DNA from: Apoderus coryli
Lineage: Eukaryota; Arthropoda; Insecta; Coleoptera; Attelabidae
Direction of reading: 5' to 3'
NCBI GenBank assembly: GCA_911728435.2
Contig: OU452202.1
Span: 23,911,135-23,975,134 of the forward strand
Length of the DNA stretch: 64,000 bases
Below are positions 12,346 to 23,145 of the stretch, in pieces. Under the pieces are notes generated by a model, which ran no database searches, was not told where the DNA came from, and saw nothing but the letters and a program-made list of their open reading frames with translations. A program made the position numbers and the translations under genes. Position 1 is the stretch's first letter, and every line of letters begins with the position of its first letter.

Positions 12346-13050
12346 TGTGGTCAATATGAAATATTGAATCGAAATATGTTCTTGAAACAAGAAAAACGCC
12401 GAACCAACTACAATGGGTGCACTCAAAAGAATATTTCTAGTCTATTTAGACCCTTAGATATGGAATTCTCGTGGCTGTTTGTTGTTGATTACTTCAGTAC
12501 GCTACTGACTAGTATGGTCAATATTGTTGCACTAAAGTGATCGGTATTTGTTCACCCTGCTAGACGAGATTTTGCTTTCTACTATGGGCGTGGTCGGCCT
12601 ACGCAATACGAGTAGTTTATATAGGATTTGATATTTTTTTCTTCATTTAACTAGTTTCATTGTAATGTGCAATGTTGTTAGTTTAGGGATACCAGAAAAG
12701 TAATTATTTTAAAAATACAACTACAATTACAACTGGTTTCTTAATTTATAGAAATGTTAAATAGATGCATATCTTGGCTCATCACAGGCTGCAATATGTT
12801 CAATTTGGTATGAACAGTTATTTGCGAAAAAATATCGTATATAAGCCATAAGCCAGAAACAAAAGTTAATCCAACGGACAGAACGATAGAGAGTCCTGTT
12901 TTTAAAACATGCGTCTAAAATGACTGAAACAAGTATTTCCAGTGAAACTTCTCGATACTAACAAAGGATGTTTCTGCGGCATTAATGATTGTGTTGCATA
13001 AATAATGTTAGAAGTCAAATGATGCGATGATGATTTATGGGGGTGGTATA
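12346..13050. other. Intergenic stretch
   Basis: No gene recognised. The right part of the transposase fragment at 12062-12345 may extend a little into this stretch, but no motif can be read. Confidence 0.4.
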
Positions 13051-14226
13051 AGGGCCGATGTTGATTTGAATAAAACACAAATCATTTAGGAAATTATTGT
13101 CATTTCTTTTTATTATGATAATATCGGTATAGTTCAATTATGTATGGAACAAAATATCGGCCAAGTGGCCGCCGCGGCCACGGCGGCACACCTCCATCCG
13201 ATTGTCCAAATCATAATTGAGGATCTATGCCGTTAATGTGCCCAATTATCTCATACATTATCTCTTGAATTGTTGCTGGCTTATCGACGTGCACCTTTTC
13301 TTTCAAATAACCCCAAAGAAAGAAGTCCAACGGTGTCAAATCACACGATCTTGGCGGCCAATTGACATCGCCACCACGTGAGATAACACGGCAATTGAAT
13401 TTGTCGCGCAAAAGAAGCATTGTTTCGTTAGCTGTGTGGCAAGTGGCACCGTCCGGTTGAAACCACATATCGTCCACATCCATATCTTCCAATTCGGGCC
13501 ATAAAAAGTTCGTTATCATCTCACGATAGCCAACACCATTCACAGTAACTGCCTGACCGGCCTCATTTTGGAAAAAATACGGCCCGATGATGCCGCCAGC
13601 CCATAAACCGCACGAAAGAGTCACTCTTGGTGGGTGCATTGGTTTTTCGACAATCAGTCTTGGATTATCATTCGCCCAAAATGCGGAAATTCTCCTTATT
13701 AGCGAATCCACTGAGGTGAAAATGTGCCTCATCACTGAAGATAATTTTCTTCGAACATTGATCATCCACGTTTGCCATTTCTGACCATTGACGACGTTTG
13801 GAATGGTCAAGAGGCTTTAGTTCTTGAGTCAATTGCACTTTGTAAGCGTGTAAATGCAAGTCTTTATGCATAGTGTGCATCAACGACGAGCGTGAGAGGT
13901 GCCATTGTTGGGCACGACGACGAGTTGAGGTGGACGGCTCGTCAGCCACACTATCGCGAACAACAGCAATATTTTCTGCAGCACGAGCTGTACGAGTATG
14001 CACTGGTGTTTCCAGATCTCCTACAGACCGGGTTTGCTCAAAATCACGAAGTTTACGATATGAATTTTGATTTGATGGCCCATTTTCATAATAAGCCTGA
14101 ATAACTTTAACGCGTTGCTCGATTGTGTATCTTTCAAATTGAGTTAGTCTGAAATTGAGAAATGTCAAATTAAAAGGCAGAAAAAAGCTTGACGTTTAGG
14201 TGTGGTTCACATTCAACATCGGCTCT
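13051..14226 (-). mobile_element. DD41D Tc1/mariner transposon, both ends present, one frameshift
   Basis: The left end AGGGCCGATGTTGATTTGAA (13051) and the inverted right end (AGAGCCGATGTTGAATGTGA read inward from 14226) match at 13 of the first 14 bases, and each is flanked by TA (13049-13050 and 14227-14228), the Tc1/mariner target site. The 1176-bp unit is fully occupied by a transposase on the minus strand. Two overlapping frames (13668-14168 and 13211-13810) need one frameshift to join near 13680. Otherwise the element looks complete. Its short termini differ from the CAGGGTG termini of the other DD41D copies, so it is a separate family. Confidence 0.85.
13211..14168 (-). pseudogene. 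DD41D transposase, frameshifted
   Basis: The N-terminal part (about 166 codons) holds a helix-turn-helix region (YTIEQRVKVIQAYYENG) and SRSSLMHTMHKDLHLHAYKVQL, then the first catalytic D in FSDEAHFHLSG. The second frame continues with VTLSCGLWAGGIIGPYFF, the second D in WFQPDGATCHTA and the third D in SCDLTPLDFFLWG. I count 41 residues between the second and third D, as in the rosa/Visitor-type DD41D groups. One frameshift between FANKENFRI and NDNPRLIVEK breaks it; all three catalytic residues survive. Length fits the usual 330-350 residues. Confidence 0.8.
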
Positions 14227-14879
14227 TACAATTGTTATATGCAATTTGAGCTCATCTCCAATATGTATGAAAAAGCACCATACATAGCAGAACCTCTAGC
14301 CAAAAATGACTTATTGGAAACCCTAGTTGCTACAATTTGAACAATCGATCCGAAGGCTAGCTGTTGTGTATTGGTCACCACCGTTATTTTGCAATATCAA
14401 CGAGAGCAAATAGAGTTTGAACAAGAACGAAGTAATATGACCAAAAAAAAATAATAATAAAGTATATCTACCCTGCATATTACAGATATAGAAAGTATAT
14501 CTATATTAAGGTAGGACAATAATTATCATGAACTACTGCATGCAGGTAAATGCTCGCTTTTGTTGTTGATTAGTTAATTATGCGGAAAGAATACAGGGAC
14601 AGATGAGATATACTGATAAGACAGATTTAAAATAGTTATGTTACCAAATTATGAGCAAAGTAAAAGCGAGAATAATTAATGAGGTAGAGTGCATTTTTAA
14701 TTAGTTTCGTTTCCAATTAAGATTTCAGTGTACATGGAAATCTATTTTAAGATGAAGCAATTGTGTTGCAAAATGCTCATAGCCAATTAGGGACATTAAG
14801 TAAATTATTTTTATTTTTCACTTTCAATCCTTTCTACTGCCAGAAAATCACTTATTTTATTTGCCTCAAAACCGGAGTC
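14227..14879. other. Intergenic stretch
   Basis: AT-rich; nothing recognised. Confidence 0.45.
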
Positions 14880-15545
14880 AGATTATTATATTGCCCGCAG
14901 TGTCAGTAAGATGGCTAAACAGACCGATCCTCGAGTTGCTTTTGTGACAAAATCGGCACACCCAATCACCAACTTTTACGGCTGTTGCAGGTGCGCTGCC
15001 CCATAGATGCGTTCTCTCACTTCGCTTCCTCATGTCGTCGACACTGCTCTTCAAGAAATTGATAGCCCTCGTATATGGTACGCCTCCATCTCGGTCTGTC
15101 GTTTGCGATCTGTTCCCAGTTGTTCTTCACATCTAAGCCACACTTCTTCATGACATCGTTGATAATACTGCTCCTCTTCTGTATCAGCTAGGACAACATT
15201 GTCATCCGCGCATTGAAGCTCAATGACTGATGTGAATACGATCATCATCGCAGCTTGTAGTCTACGAAGGTTAAAGAGTCATCCGCCATCAGATCTGTAG
15301 AGAATCTCTATTCCCCCGGCAGTTCATCCAATGACCGTTCCCACAAGCACGGAAAACAAGGTCGGTGCAATGACACAATCCAGTTGTTATTGGAAAGGGC
15401 TCTCCCGGTCCGCTGCTGCTTTCCTATTATCGTGAAGGAGTCGAAGTATCCGGATGAATTTCTGGGGACATCCGTTGAGCTTCAATATCCTCCACATCGT
15501 GCACATATATCAATGGCTAGAATTAGAGTATTGTGAAATTGTCGT
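14880..15545 (-). mobile_element. Decayed LINE 3' part with C-terminal zinc finger
   Basis: Minus strand in several frames: traces of FNLRRL (near 15260), then SVIELQCADDNVVLADTEE (15175-15240; the YADD box has become CADD), a basic tail resembling RWRRTIYEGYQFLEEQCRRHEEAKRE (15010-15090), and a terminal C-x2-C...H-like segment reading FCHKSNSRIGLFSHLTDT (14890-14950). A reverse transcriptase tail ending in DR.RWR...CEEQ and a C2H2-like finger SRIGLxSH is a known LINE type in animals. Many stops and frameshifts; inactive. Confidence 0.65.
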
Positions 15546-15629
15546 CATACGTCTACTTCCATGAGCTCCAGTATCTGGATATAAGGATGCAAAAATTAAA
15601 GTCAATCTGCATAAAATAAAACCGTAGTT

Positions 15630-15705
15630 ATAATAATAATAATAAGCATTTATTCCCAACAGGTCAAACCCACTTACAGGAAAATCAAAAACATTTCACA
15701 GGCTT
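15630..15705 (-). mobile_element. LINE 3' tail with TTA repeat, severely 5'-truncated
   Basis: Read on the minus strand: CCTGTAAGTGGGTTTGACC, then CTGTTGGGAATAAATGC followed by (TTATTA)n. This is the same 3' signature as the LINE ending at 17283 (CTGTTGGGCAATAAAGC then TTATTA), so this is an insertion of only about 60 bp of 3' sequence. Confidence 0.6.
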
Positions 15706-15714
15706 CGAACGATA

Positions 15715-17006
15715 GGGAGCATCTTACCTAGAGTTAACAAACGACCGCATCGTCTATAGATACAAACTGAAGAAAACATAGTGGATTTAGTTTTAGACGA
15801 TCCGAAAATAAGCACTAGAAGAATACCAACTCAATTGGCATTACCTCGAACAACTGTTTGGAGACTATTAAATCGAGAAATGCTCTATCTCTATCATCAT
15901 CAAGATGTCCAGGCCCTACATCCTGGAGACCGTGAAAGGCGCCTACTATTTTGTAATTGGGTTCTTGGTAAGCACCAAGAAGATGAAACATTTTTAGAGA
16001 AAGTACTCTGGTCAGATGAAGCAACTTTTACGAGAGATGGTATAAATACAACCCATAATGAACATGTATAGTCTTTAAACAACCCTCGTGCTATTAGGCC
16101 GCGAAATTTTCAAGAACATTTTAGTATCAATGTTTGGGGTGGTATGTTTAACAATAAATTATTACCGTTGTTCGTAATTAATGGGCATATAAACTCAAAT
16201 CAATACAGTCTTTTCCTACACAACCGCCTGCCCGATTTTATTGAGGATGTACCTCTGAATATTGTTCAAAACATGTGGTATCAACATGACGGAGCCCCTG
16301 AGCACCGTGGTAGACCATAAACTAAAGTTTTAAATCAACTGTTTGGAAACAATTTGATTGGTTTGGAGGTTCCATTGAGTGGCCTCCAAGATCACCGGAT
16401 CTGAATCCGCTCGACTTCTTTTTATGGGGGCACATGAAACAATTGGTTTACAGTGTACCAATTATAAATGAAAACCAACTACTGGAGATAGTTCATGAAG
16501 CTGCTAGGAAAATACGAAACAATCATAATATCCTTATTAGAGCTACAAATTCATTAGTTGAAAGATGTAAAATGTGCATTACTGTCAATGGAGGGCAGTT
16601 TGAACAGTTGTTATCAATTTTCTTATTTTAATATCGAGTTTAGTTTTTTTATTGTTAAATTTTTAATTGTACTGATAGGCCTTAAAATTTGTTGTTAAGT
16701 AATTTGTTATTATTAAATCGTTTTCCACGGCAACTTTGATTTTTCATTTTGATTTCTGGTAAACATTATTTTGATTTAAATCTACCATTAACTTGCAATC
16801 TGTCCTCAAATGCATGTAAAATTTTGTCAAAATCGGTTAGCTAGTTTTTGAGAAATGAACAAAAAAGTTAATTTGCCCTCTAAATTTGGACACCCTGTAT
16901 CTCGATAACGAAGCATTTTCGGACATGGGTTCAATGGCAAAAAATGCTTGAATTGTTTTCAGGAATCTCCAGTTTGCGTTTTTTACAACCATAATGAATC
17001 ACCCTG
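15715..17006 (+). mobile_element. DD41D Tc1/mariner transposon, 5'-truncated, transposase with stops
   Basis: The plus strand encodes LVLDDPKISTRRIPTQLALPRTTVWRLL (DNA-binding region, frame 15781-16071), the first D in VLWSDEATFTRDG, INVWGGM, the second D in WYQHDGAPEHRGRP, and in another frame IEWPPRSPDLNPLDFFLWGH with the third D. The C-terminal frame runs 16434-16631. Stops at 16071 and 16320 and a frameshift near 16355 disable it. The right end is long: CACCCTG|TA closes at 17006, and a second, internal CACCCTGTA lies at 16891-16899. The left terminus is missing and the LINE tail at 15630-15705 abuts the break. Confidence 0.8.
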
Positions 17007-17282
17007 TATAAGTTCCTCTGCCATACCTTAATTATCAGATGAAGACAGGAATCTAGAACTACTGTCGTTGCTGCAGACGGTTTGGAGGATAAGGCACCAG
17101 TAATGGTCAGAAAACTTTATCTCTGGGACGTTCGCTGGAAAATTTCCTTGCTGTTCCTGTGACACCATGCCCATGTGTCATAATTCAACTCCCTCTCGAC
17201 GACAAGAGGGAAAGAACACTACTATAGGCAACTCCTGACAGTTCAATCATTTTTTAAAAATGTAACATTGTCGTAGAGTAAA
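17007..17282. other. Short intergenic stretch
   Basis: Nothing recognised between the end of the DD41D element and the AAT repeat that marks the next LINE 3' end. Confidence 0.4.
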
Positions 17283-18374
17283 AATAATAATAATAATAAT
17301 AATAATAGCTTTATTGCCCAACAGACGATATTCCATTTACAGGACAATCCAGAACAAACAATACATAATATATAACAACTATTGTAAATAGCACGATTAG
17401 AAATATACACAAAAAAACTGATAAATTGATTAAATTACATGAATACTACATAAAAAAAAAAGAAATAAGAACAAACAAAATACTGAACCACTAAACATTA
17501 CTGTGTGCTCATTACACATTTTGCATTTTGCAGTAAACTATTCAATGAAGAAAAGTGTATGTCACACATTCCGCACAATAAATTAAAGTTTCTTAACATA
17601 AAGCTAATTGGAGACTTCAAAAGCAAATTAGTCCTAGCTCTTGGACACTTGAATACTATACCCTGTCTACTCGAAATACGAGAAACACAAAATCCGACTT
17701 GTGATAACAGCTCTATACAATCAATTTTATTGTTACAAAGTTTATACATAAATGCTAAGCCGGAATATATTCTACGGTGTTCTAAGGATTCAATTTTAAA
17801 TCTATTTATAAGTAGCTCATACTCAGTTCCTCTTGCGGGATATATATTGTCAGTTTTAGATGCCAAATATTTAAGAAACCTTCTTTGAACTTTCTCTACA
17901 TAAGCATTTTGCCAATTATAATAAGGACACCAAATCAAACTACCATATTCTAGTTTTGAACGTACGTAAGCAAAAAGAACTTACATCCTTTCCAATTCGA
18001 CGAATGTCTCTAAAATCATTTGTACTGCTTGCTATACTTAGAGTTTTATTAAAAGTATTAAGTACTTTGGAAAGGTCATCACTCGTATTATCTTCTGATA
18101 TTCCATATAGTATTAAGTTGTACTTACGCAAATTTCTTTCCATATGCTGGACTCTGGTTAGAAGCTTACAATTTTGTTCTTGTAACTCAACAAATTCTTG
18201 ACGGAGAACATTCATGCCATCAATCACATCAGACCGTATTGACTCAAGCTCGTCCTTAATATCCTGCCTCAACTGCAAATGGTCACGTTGAATCTCATTA
18301 CTTTTTTCAAGTACCTGCTTAAGCAAATTATAAATGTCACGATTCGAAACATCTTCAGAAATCGCCATGATCAT
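17283..18374 (-). mobile_element. LINE with ORF1 joined to the end of ORF2 (internal deletion)
   Basis: Minus strand. An ORF1-like frame (17940-18374, 144 codons) starts MIMAISEDVSNRDIYNLL, has a heptad-rich coiled coil (about residues 20-80) and RNLRKYNLILYGISE, typical of LINE ORF1 proteins. It is followed directly, in another frame, by the end of an ORF2: AYVRSKLEYGSLIWCPYY, RRFLKYLASKT (frame 17498-17938). The endonuclease and almost all of the reverse transcriptase are absent. The 3' end is CTGTTGGGCAATAAAGC plus a (TTA)n tail at 17283-17310, matching the ends at 15630 and 56590. Non-autonomous. Confidence 0.75.
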
Positions 18375-19084
18375 TCCTTACTACGGTACTGTTCAATGTA
18401 GGTACCAGTCACTAACACTCTGTATTCTAAATATTAACGTTTTTTATAGAATTTCTGTTGGAAATATTAAATATTATTGATAAATCAATAAAAAAAAACA
18501 CGGAATCTGACACGACAAAACGTACAACTTAATAAAACAGGATAAAAACTGTTCGAAATCACAAATTACACAGCTCAACAAAAATTCTCCAATTAACTTT
18601 TTAATATAAAACAGATATTTTAAAATTAGTAAGAGCACACAAAATGCAGTTTAATGGTGAGCAATTGATTTATATAATATATATATTGCTATAACATGCT
18701 TCATAAAAAGGTTAATACATGTGCAAAAATATTGCACTGACATTAATTTTTGTTCGCTATTAAATGTATTCTGTGTAAATTTATTGCTAGACTTATGGCG
18801 TATGGTAAATACATCCACCTACATTTATTAAAATATCACAAATAAAAAGGCATTTTAACATACACTGATATATTTTAAACGCCCTGTACCCATCATGCAA
18901 ATCTGCCTACATAATTTCATTTGATATGATATAATGTAAACTGATTTTTTTTTATTAATATGTAAAATTATTATTATTATTTCGTTCTATGGCGCTATCT
19001 TAGAGCAAGCGGCATTTATGCTGTAATATAAAGAGTACGTTACTATATGTTTGAATAAAATAAATATTTAAATTAAATTAATAA
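18375..19084. other. AT-rich intergenic stretch
   Basis: No gene recognised; this may include the 5' UTR of the LINE to its left. Confidence 0.4.
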
Positions 19085-19153
19085 TATACACGGTGGCCTA
19101 ACTGCCTATAGAAATTAAGATTGAGGGCTTATACAAACAAGCGAATCAATATA

Positions 19154-20749
19154 CAGTGTGTCCCAGGATAGATGTAACAACAGCTTCAAGATGTAATGAA
19201 ACGGGGATTCGTGGCTGAATTAAATGTTCTGTGATTTGTTGGAACGAAAATATACGTTTTTATTTCTAAAAAGAATAACACGCAAAATTACCTACAGATC
19301 ACTACAACTATAGCAATAATCAAATTTACATTAATAATGCTTACCTAAAAAGAATGACCAAACACTAAATACAGGTTTGTAACAAAATTATCAGCTGCAA
19401 ATGTATTTCTGAGTTCACACTTCTGAAAACTAAACACATATAAAGCAAATAATGTAGAAAAGTCACCAATTTCAATCGGCTTATCCTACTAAAAATAATG
19501 TTCAACAGATATGTATGAACATAAAAAACGGGTAATCAAAATAAGTATCAACAATACCTATTTGCAGATAGTAGAAATTAATTTAAAATTTAAATATCCC
19601 TCTGGGATATAAACCACGCATGTTGGGTTGCATATCTATACAGCTCACAAATAAGGTTTCATTACAACTCGCCCCCCAAGCTTCATAGAGCGTAACTTCA
19701 CCGAACTGAAGCTTGTGCATGGTACAACTGTGATGCAACGTTCCTCGCTCAACATTCCCATCATCAACATCACTCAAAACATATGTAAAAGCAGACACCC
19801 TCTTCTTCACACGGTAGTGCCCCTCAAATAGGAGAAGAAATTTCTTTACTTCTGGCCTAATGGCTGATGAGGTATTATTAGCCTTTAACAAAACAACATC
19901 CCCAGGATTAAAACTTTCCCTGACACGCCCAGAATTTCGAAAAGCTCGACGAGCCGCCATACTTTGCAAATTGGCTTCGGCAAAAACCAATTTTTCTGCC
20001 ACATAAACCTGGATACCGACGACCCCATAAAAAGAAGTCCAATATTGCTAAGTCAGGAGATCTCGGCAGCTACTTGATCAGTCCATTTCTGGCAATCCAT
20101 TTGTCTCCAAAATTTAAATTAGACCTCTGATTAACTGCTTCTGTGGAGTGACTAGGGCAACTGTCGTGTTGAAAATGAATTAAAGGCATATTTCTAAAAT
20201 TATGGAGATGTTTCTGAGAAAATCTTTCAAGAATCTCTAAGTAAATGTGCTGGTTTAACCTTCGTTCAATGAAATAAGGTGCAATAACTCCAATGTGATA
20301 CGACATGGCACACCACACATTTACTGTCGTCTAGAATGAATTCTAAAATTGGGATTTTTAACTGACCAATACCGACAATTTTGTTAGGAAACCACACCAT
20401 TGGTTGTGAATGTCGATTCATCTGAGAAAATTATCAAATGATGAAAATATCTCTCTTCTATAACTTTTTCTCCACTAGTTACTACTTTATACTTCTAAGT
20501 AATTTCAATATTTGTTTTACTATTTACGCTGTGTTTGTCATATGATTTTTTTTCGTGTATATTATAAAGTAAAGTCACTCCATTCATATGATGATTTTTA
20601 TAAATTTGTTTATAAAACACCCTGTACACAATGGATTTAACTCATTTTTTGGGTACTATAGTTTTAATACAAGCAGGACTCATTTACCAAATGTCATTCC
20701 AAAATTCAAAAAATTTTTGACGGTCACACCTCTATCCTGGGACACACTG
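19154..20749 (-). mobile_element. DD41D Tc1/mariner transposon carrying a gypsy fragment
   Basis: Terminal inverted repeats CAGTGTGTCCCAGGATAGA (left from 19154; right read inward from 20749) are identical over 19 bases, and TA flanks both ends (19152-19153, 20750-20751). Inside, on the minus strand, are transposase pieces: FSDESTFTTNG (first D, about 20420), WCAMSYHIGVIAPYFIERRL...FQHDSCPSH (second D; frame 20070-20318) and PRSPDLAILDFFLWG (about 20030-20065, third D). Second-to-third D spacing again counts to 41. Right after FFLWG the sequence switches to a gypsy integrase tail, so the transposase C-terminus is replaced. Stops and this break make it non-autonomous. Confidence 0.85.
19583..20025 (-). 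pseudogene. Ty3/gypsy integrase C-terminal fragment
   Basis: The frame 19583-20002 (139 codons) reads AEKLVFAEANLQSMAARRAF, then FNPGDVVLLKANN, KKFLLLFEGHYRVKK and TYVLSDVDDG. PGDxVLLK...KF.LLYEGPYRV is the C-terminal DNA-binding module of Ty3/gypsy integrases. No protease, reverse transcriptase, integrase core or LTR is visible nearby. It lies wholly inside the TA-flanked DD41D transposon at 19154-20749, so it was either inserted there or picked up by it. Fragment of an old retroelement. Confidence 0.65.
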
Positions 20750-22091
20750 TATGTTCAGATAGCCAGGCAGCCTTAAGGGCTCTGAGAAGCCCCAAGGTTA
20801 CAACTAAACTGGTATGGGAATGCCAAACAGAACTTAGGGCCTTGGCGGACCACAATAGGGTTAATCTAGTGTGGGTCCCGGGGCACTCGGGAATAGAAGG
20901 CAACGAGAGAGCGGATTGGCTGGCTAGACAAGCCTCTGAAACCACATATACTGGAACATATACACGGAACCTACGCTGGGCTTGTCTAAAAGAACGGCGA
21001 GGGAACTCCTCAAGTGCTGTGCCAAAAGCGAGCACCAGAGATATTGGGAACAGATTCCCAAGCAGGAGCATGGGAAGAGATACAGCCACAAAACGCACTG
21101 AAAAACTGCTATCATTTAGCAGGAGTCAGATGCGAGTAACTATGGGACTCTTGAGACCACCTAAATAAGATGGGGCTGTACAATGGGGACCTGCAATGCA
21201 GATTGTGTAATGGGGCAGTTGAAACAGCTTACCATGTAATATGTGAGTGTGTAGTTCTACAACGAAGAAGACACGCTATTTTTGGGCATTCGCTGATTGC
21301 GCCAGCAGATATTGACACCCAACACATAACTGAACTCCACAAATTAGTGGATGGTACAGGGCTGCTGGATTGGGTGGCATAATACGGGGACTTTTCACAA
21401 TAAGTCCATGAGGCTGCAGTGAAACCGGAGACTTAGGTCGAACGGACCCTTTACAAAAAAAAAATGTATATTGTTGAATTTGTTAGCGTAAGGAATACTC
21501 TAATTTTAACTTAGATGGTGCCAGAGTGGTAAATTTAATTTAATCTATATGCGGCTACGGGAGGGATATTATTATTATTTATTATTGTAAATAGGAAGAT
21601 GATTCAGCAGCCTCTAAAGACCTCAATAATCATAAAAAAAGATACACAAACAGATAATATTCGATAAGTCGATATAGCAAAAGAGAGATAGAGAAAATCA
21701 AATTAAATCTACTCAATGCCAATGATTGATCGGACGTAGGCATGTTTGACATTTCTTGGTCGATTTAATAAAATTACCAAGTGATTTATATGGGCTGTAA
21801 AGGTTGATGTAATGATTTTATTTTCAAGTTACATTATGGAGCCGACGGCTAACTTAAACAACACTCTTAAATGTTAGTTAAAACTTTTATTTATATTATT
21901 ATGTCGGGTTTAAATGGATTTAAGTAGTTCCACGTGCATATGTATGAATTACATGTACAACATACAAAAATGTTTAAACAATAAAAAATAATGTGAAATA
22001 ATTATAAAATAACGTTAAAAACTAACTTTTAAATTTAAACTTTGAAATTTTCACAAGATATAGGATAGAAAATAATAAACAATCAAACTTT

Positions 22092-22130
22092 CCTACGTTT
22101 CGTTCTGATATTCGAACTTCCTCAAGACTA
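22092..22130 (-). ncRNA. Hammerhead-like motif, core C changed
   Basis: Minus strand: TTGAGGA (core C3 changed to T), one extra A, stem II GTTC-gaatatca-GAAC, then GAAAC and ACGT followed by A. Stem I pairs only weakly. Looks like an inactive relative of the copy at 22895. Confidence 0.4.
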
Positions 22131-22894
22131 CAACATACAAGGATCATTTTAAGGGTATCCCAAATTTGTTTCGATCCCATATTTGCGAAATAGTAGCTTT
22201 GAGATCCGCGAATGGAAATATATCATGTGTTAAATGGGACTTTATTTGGATATATAATTATATAAAAGCATGGTAATGTATGTACATATTCTTCGTCCTC
22301 GTTAGATCTAATAAAAACTCCTCTACATCATCCATTCGCTGGAGTTTCAAGCAAAAATTTCTAATTCTTCGTTGCACCGGCCGATGAAAGCGATGTTAGG
22401 GCGCGATACGAATTTAACGAGACGGACACAAATTGGGTGTATTCCTATTGGTTTTATTAGTAACTTTTATAATTCATTTAAAAAATAATTTGAGCTAATT
22501 CGATAGTGGGAAAATTCTTTAAATTACACCAGTTATATATATTGTTGAAGAGAATCATAATGCCAATTGCAACATACGTTAAGTAATTGGTCCTTTAAAT
22601 GTTGATCTTTTTTGTGTACAAAACTAGAAACAAATTTATTTAATTCAAAATCGCATTCATTTTTAGGATTGGTTATGAATGTCGGTACGCCTAGGATTCT
22701 CACAACATTACTAATTTTGAAAGTAATTTCGTGTCATAGCGGACAAAATTACTGGTGTTACCTACACAAGTAATTTTGTTTAATATAGCAGGGCCTCAGT
22801 TTAATTAAATAGAATTTACCACTTTTTTTGTTATTGTCTGGTATACACCAAAATAATGATCTATAGAAACATGCCATGTTGGTAAGAAAAGATA

Positions 22895-22932
22895 TGTACC
22901 TGAGGAAGGCTAATGAGCCGAAACGTTGTACG
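22895..22932 (+). ncRNA. Hammerhead ribozyme candidate with perfect closing stem
   Basis: Stem I 5' TGTAC (22895-22899), core CTGAGGA (22900-22906), one extra A, stem II GGCT-AATG-AGCC (22908-22919), GAAA (22920-22923), short stem III in ACGT, T17, then stem I 3' GTACG (22928-22932), giving five pairs with one wobble. Predicted cleavage is between 22927 and 22928. The single extra base between CTGANGA and stem II departs from the textbook core but recurs in most copies of this window. AATAAA follows about a dozen bases later (22941). Activity is inferred only. Confidence 0.55.
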
Positions 22933-23145
22933 TTGACGTGAAATAAAGAAATATTTCAAAAGAAAAAAATACGCTTTCAAAATGGAACCTTATATTCCAA
23001 GAAAGAAAAAGAATTTGTAAAAAAAAAATTGAAATAGTTAATATGGATGTTGAATGCGCATATTCTTAAACTAGTGCTGCTGTTAGATTCGTAATTAGTG
23101 AGAAAGATATGAACATGAAATACTCTGATATTCTTCACAGGGTGT

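Larger units (their letters stand above)
19085..21470 (+). mobile_element. I-like LINE RNase H domain and 3' end, split by a DD41D insertion
   Basis: Before the insertion the plus strand reads AYTNKRINI (19127-19153). After it, in the same frame, CSDSQAALRAL...LVWVPGHSGIEGNERADWLARQAS (20752-20943). Together this is the RNase H domain of an I-clade-type LINE, with SDSQAAL holding a catalytic D and GNERAD another. A second frame (21170-21382) carries a zinc-knuckle-like segment CRLCNGAVETAYHVICEC and ends near LLDWVA. A poly-A run follows at 21455-21466. The reverse transcriptase is absent on the left. A frame break lies after 21168. Inactive even before the insertion. Confidence 0.8.
21471..23145. 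other. AT-rich stretch without genes, two hammerhead-like motifs
   Basis: No coding sequence recognised. The ribozyme-like motifs at 22092-22130 (-) and 22895-22932 (+) are given separately. Confidence 0.5.

Noticed and set aside
17940..17990. Splice-donor-like GTAAGT as the cause of the ORF1/ORF2 fusion
   Set aside because: A processed intron would have removed the GT; it is retained, so splicing does not explain the junction by itself.
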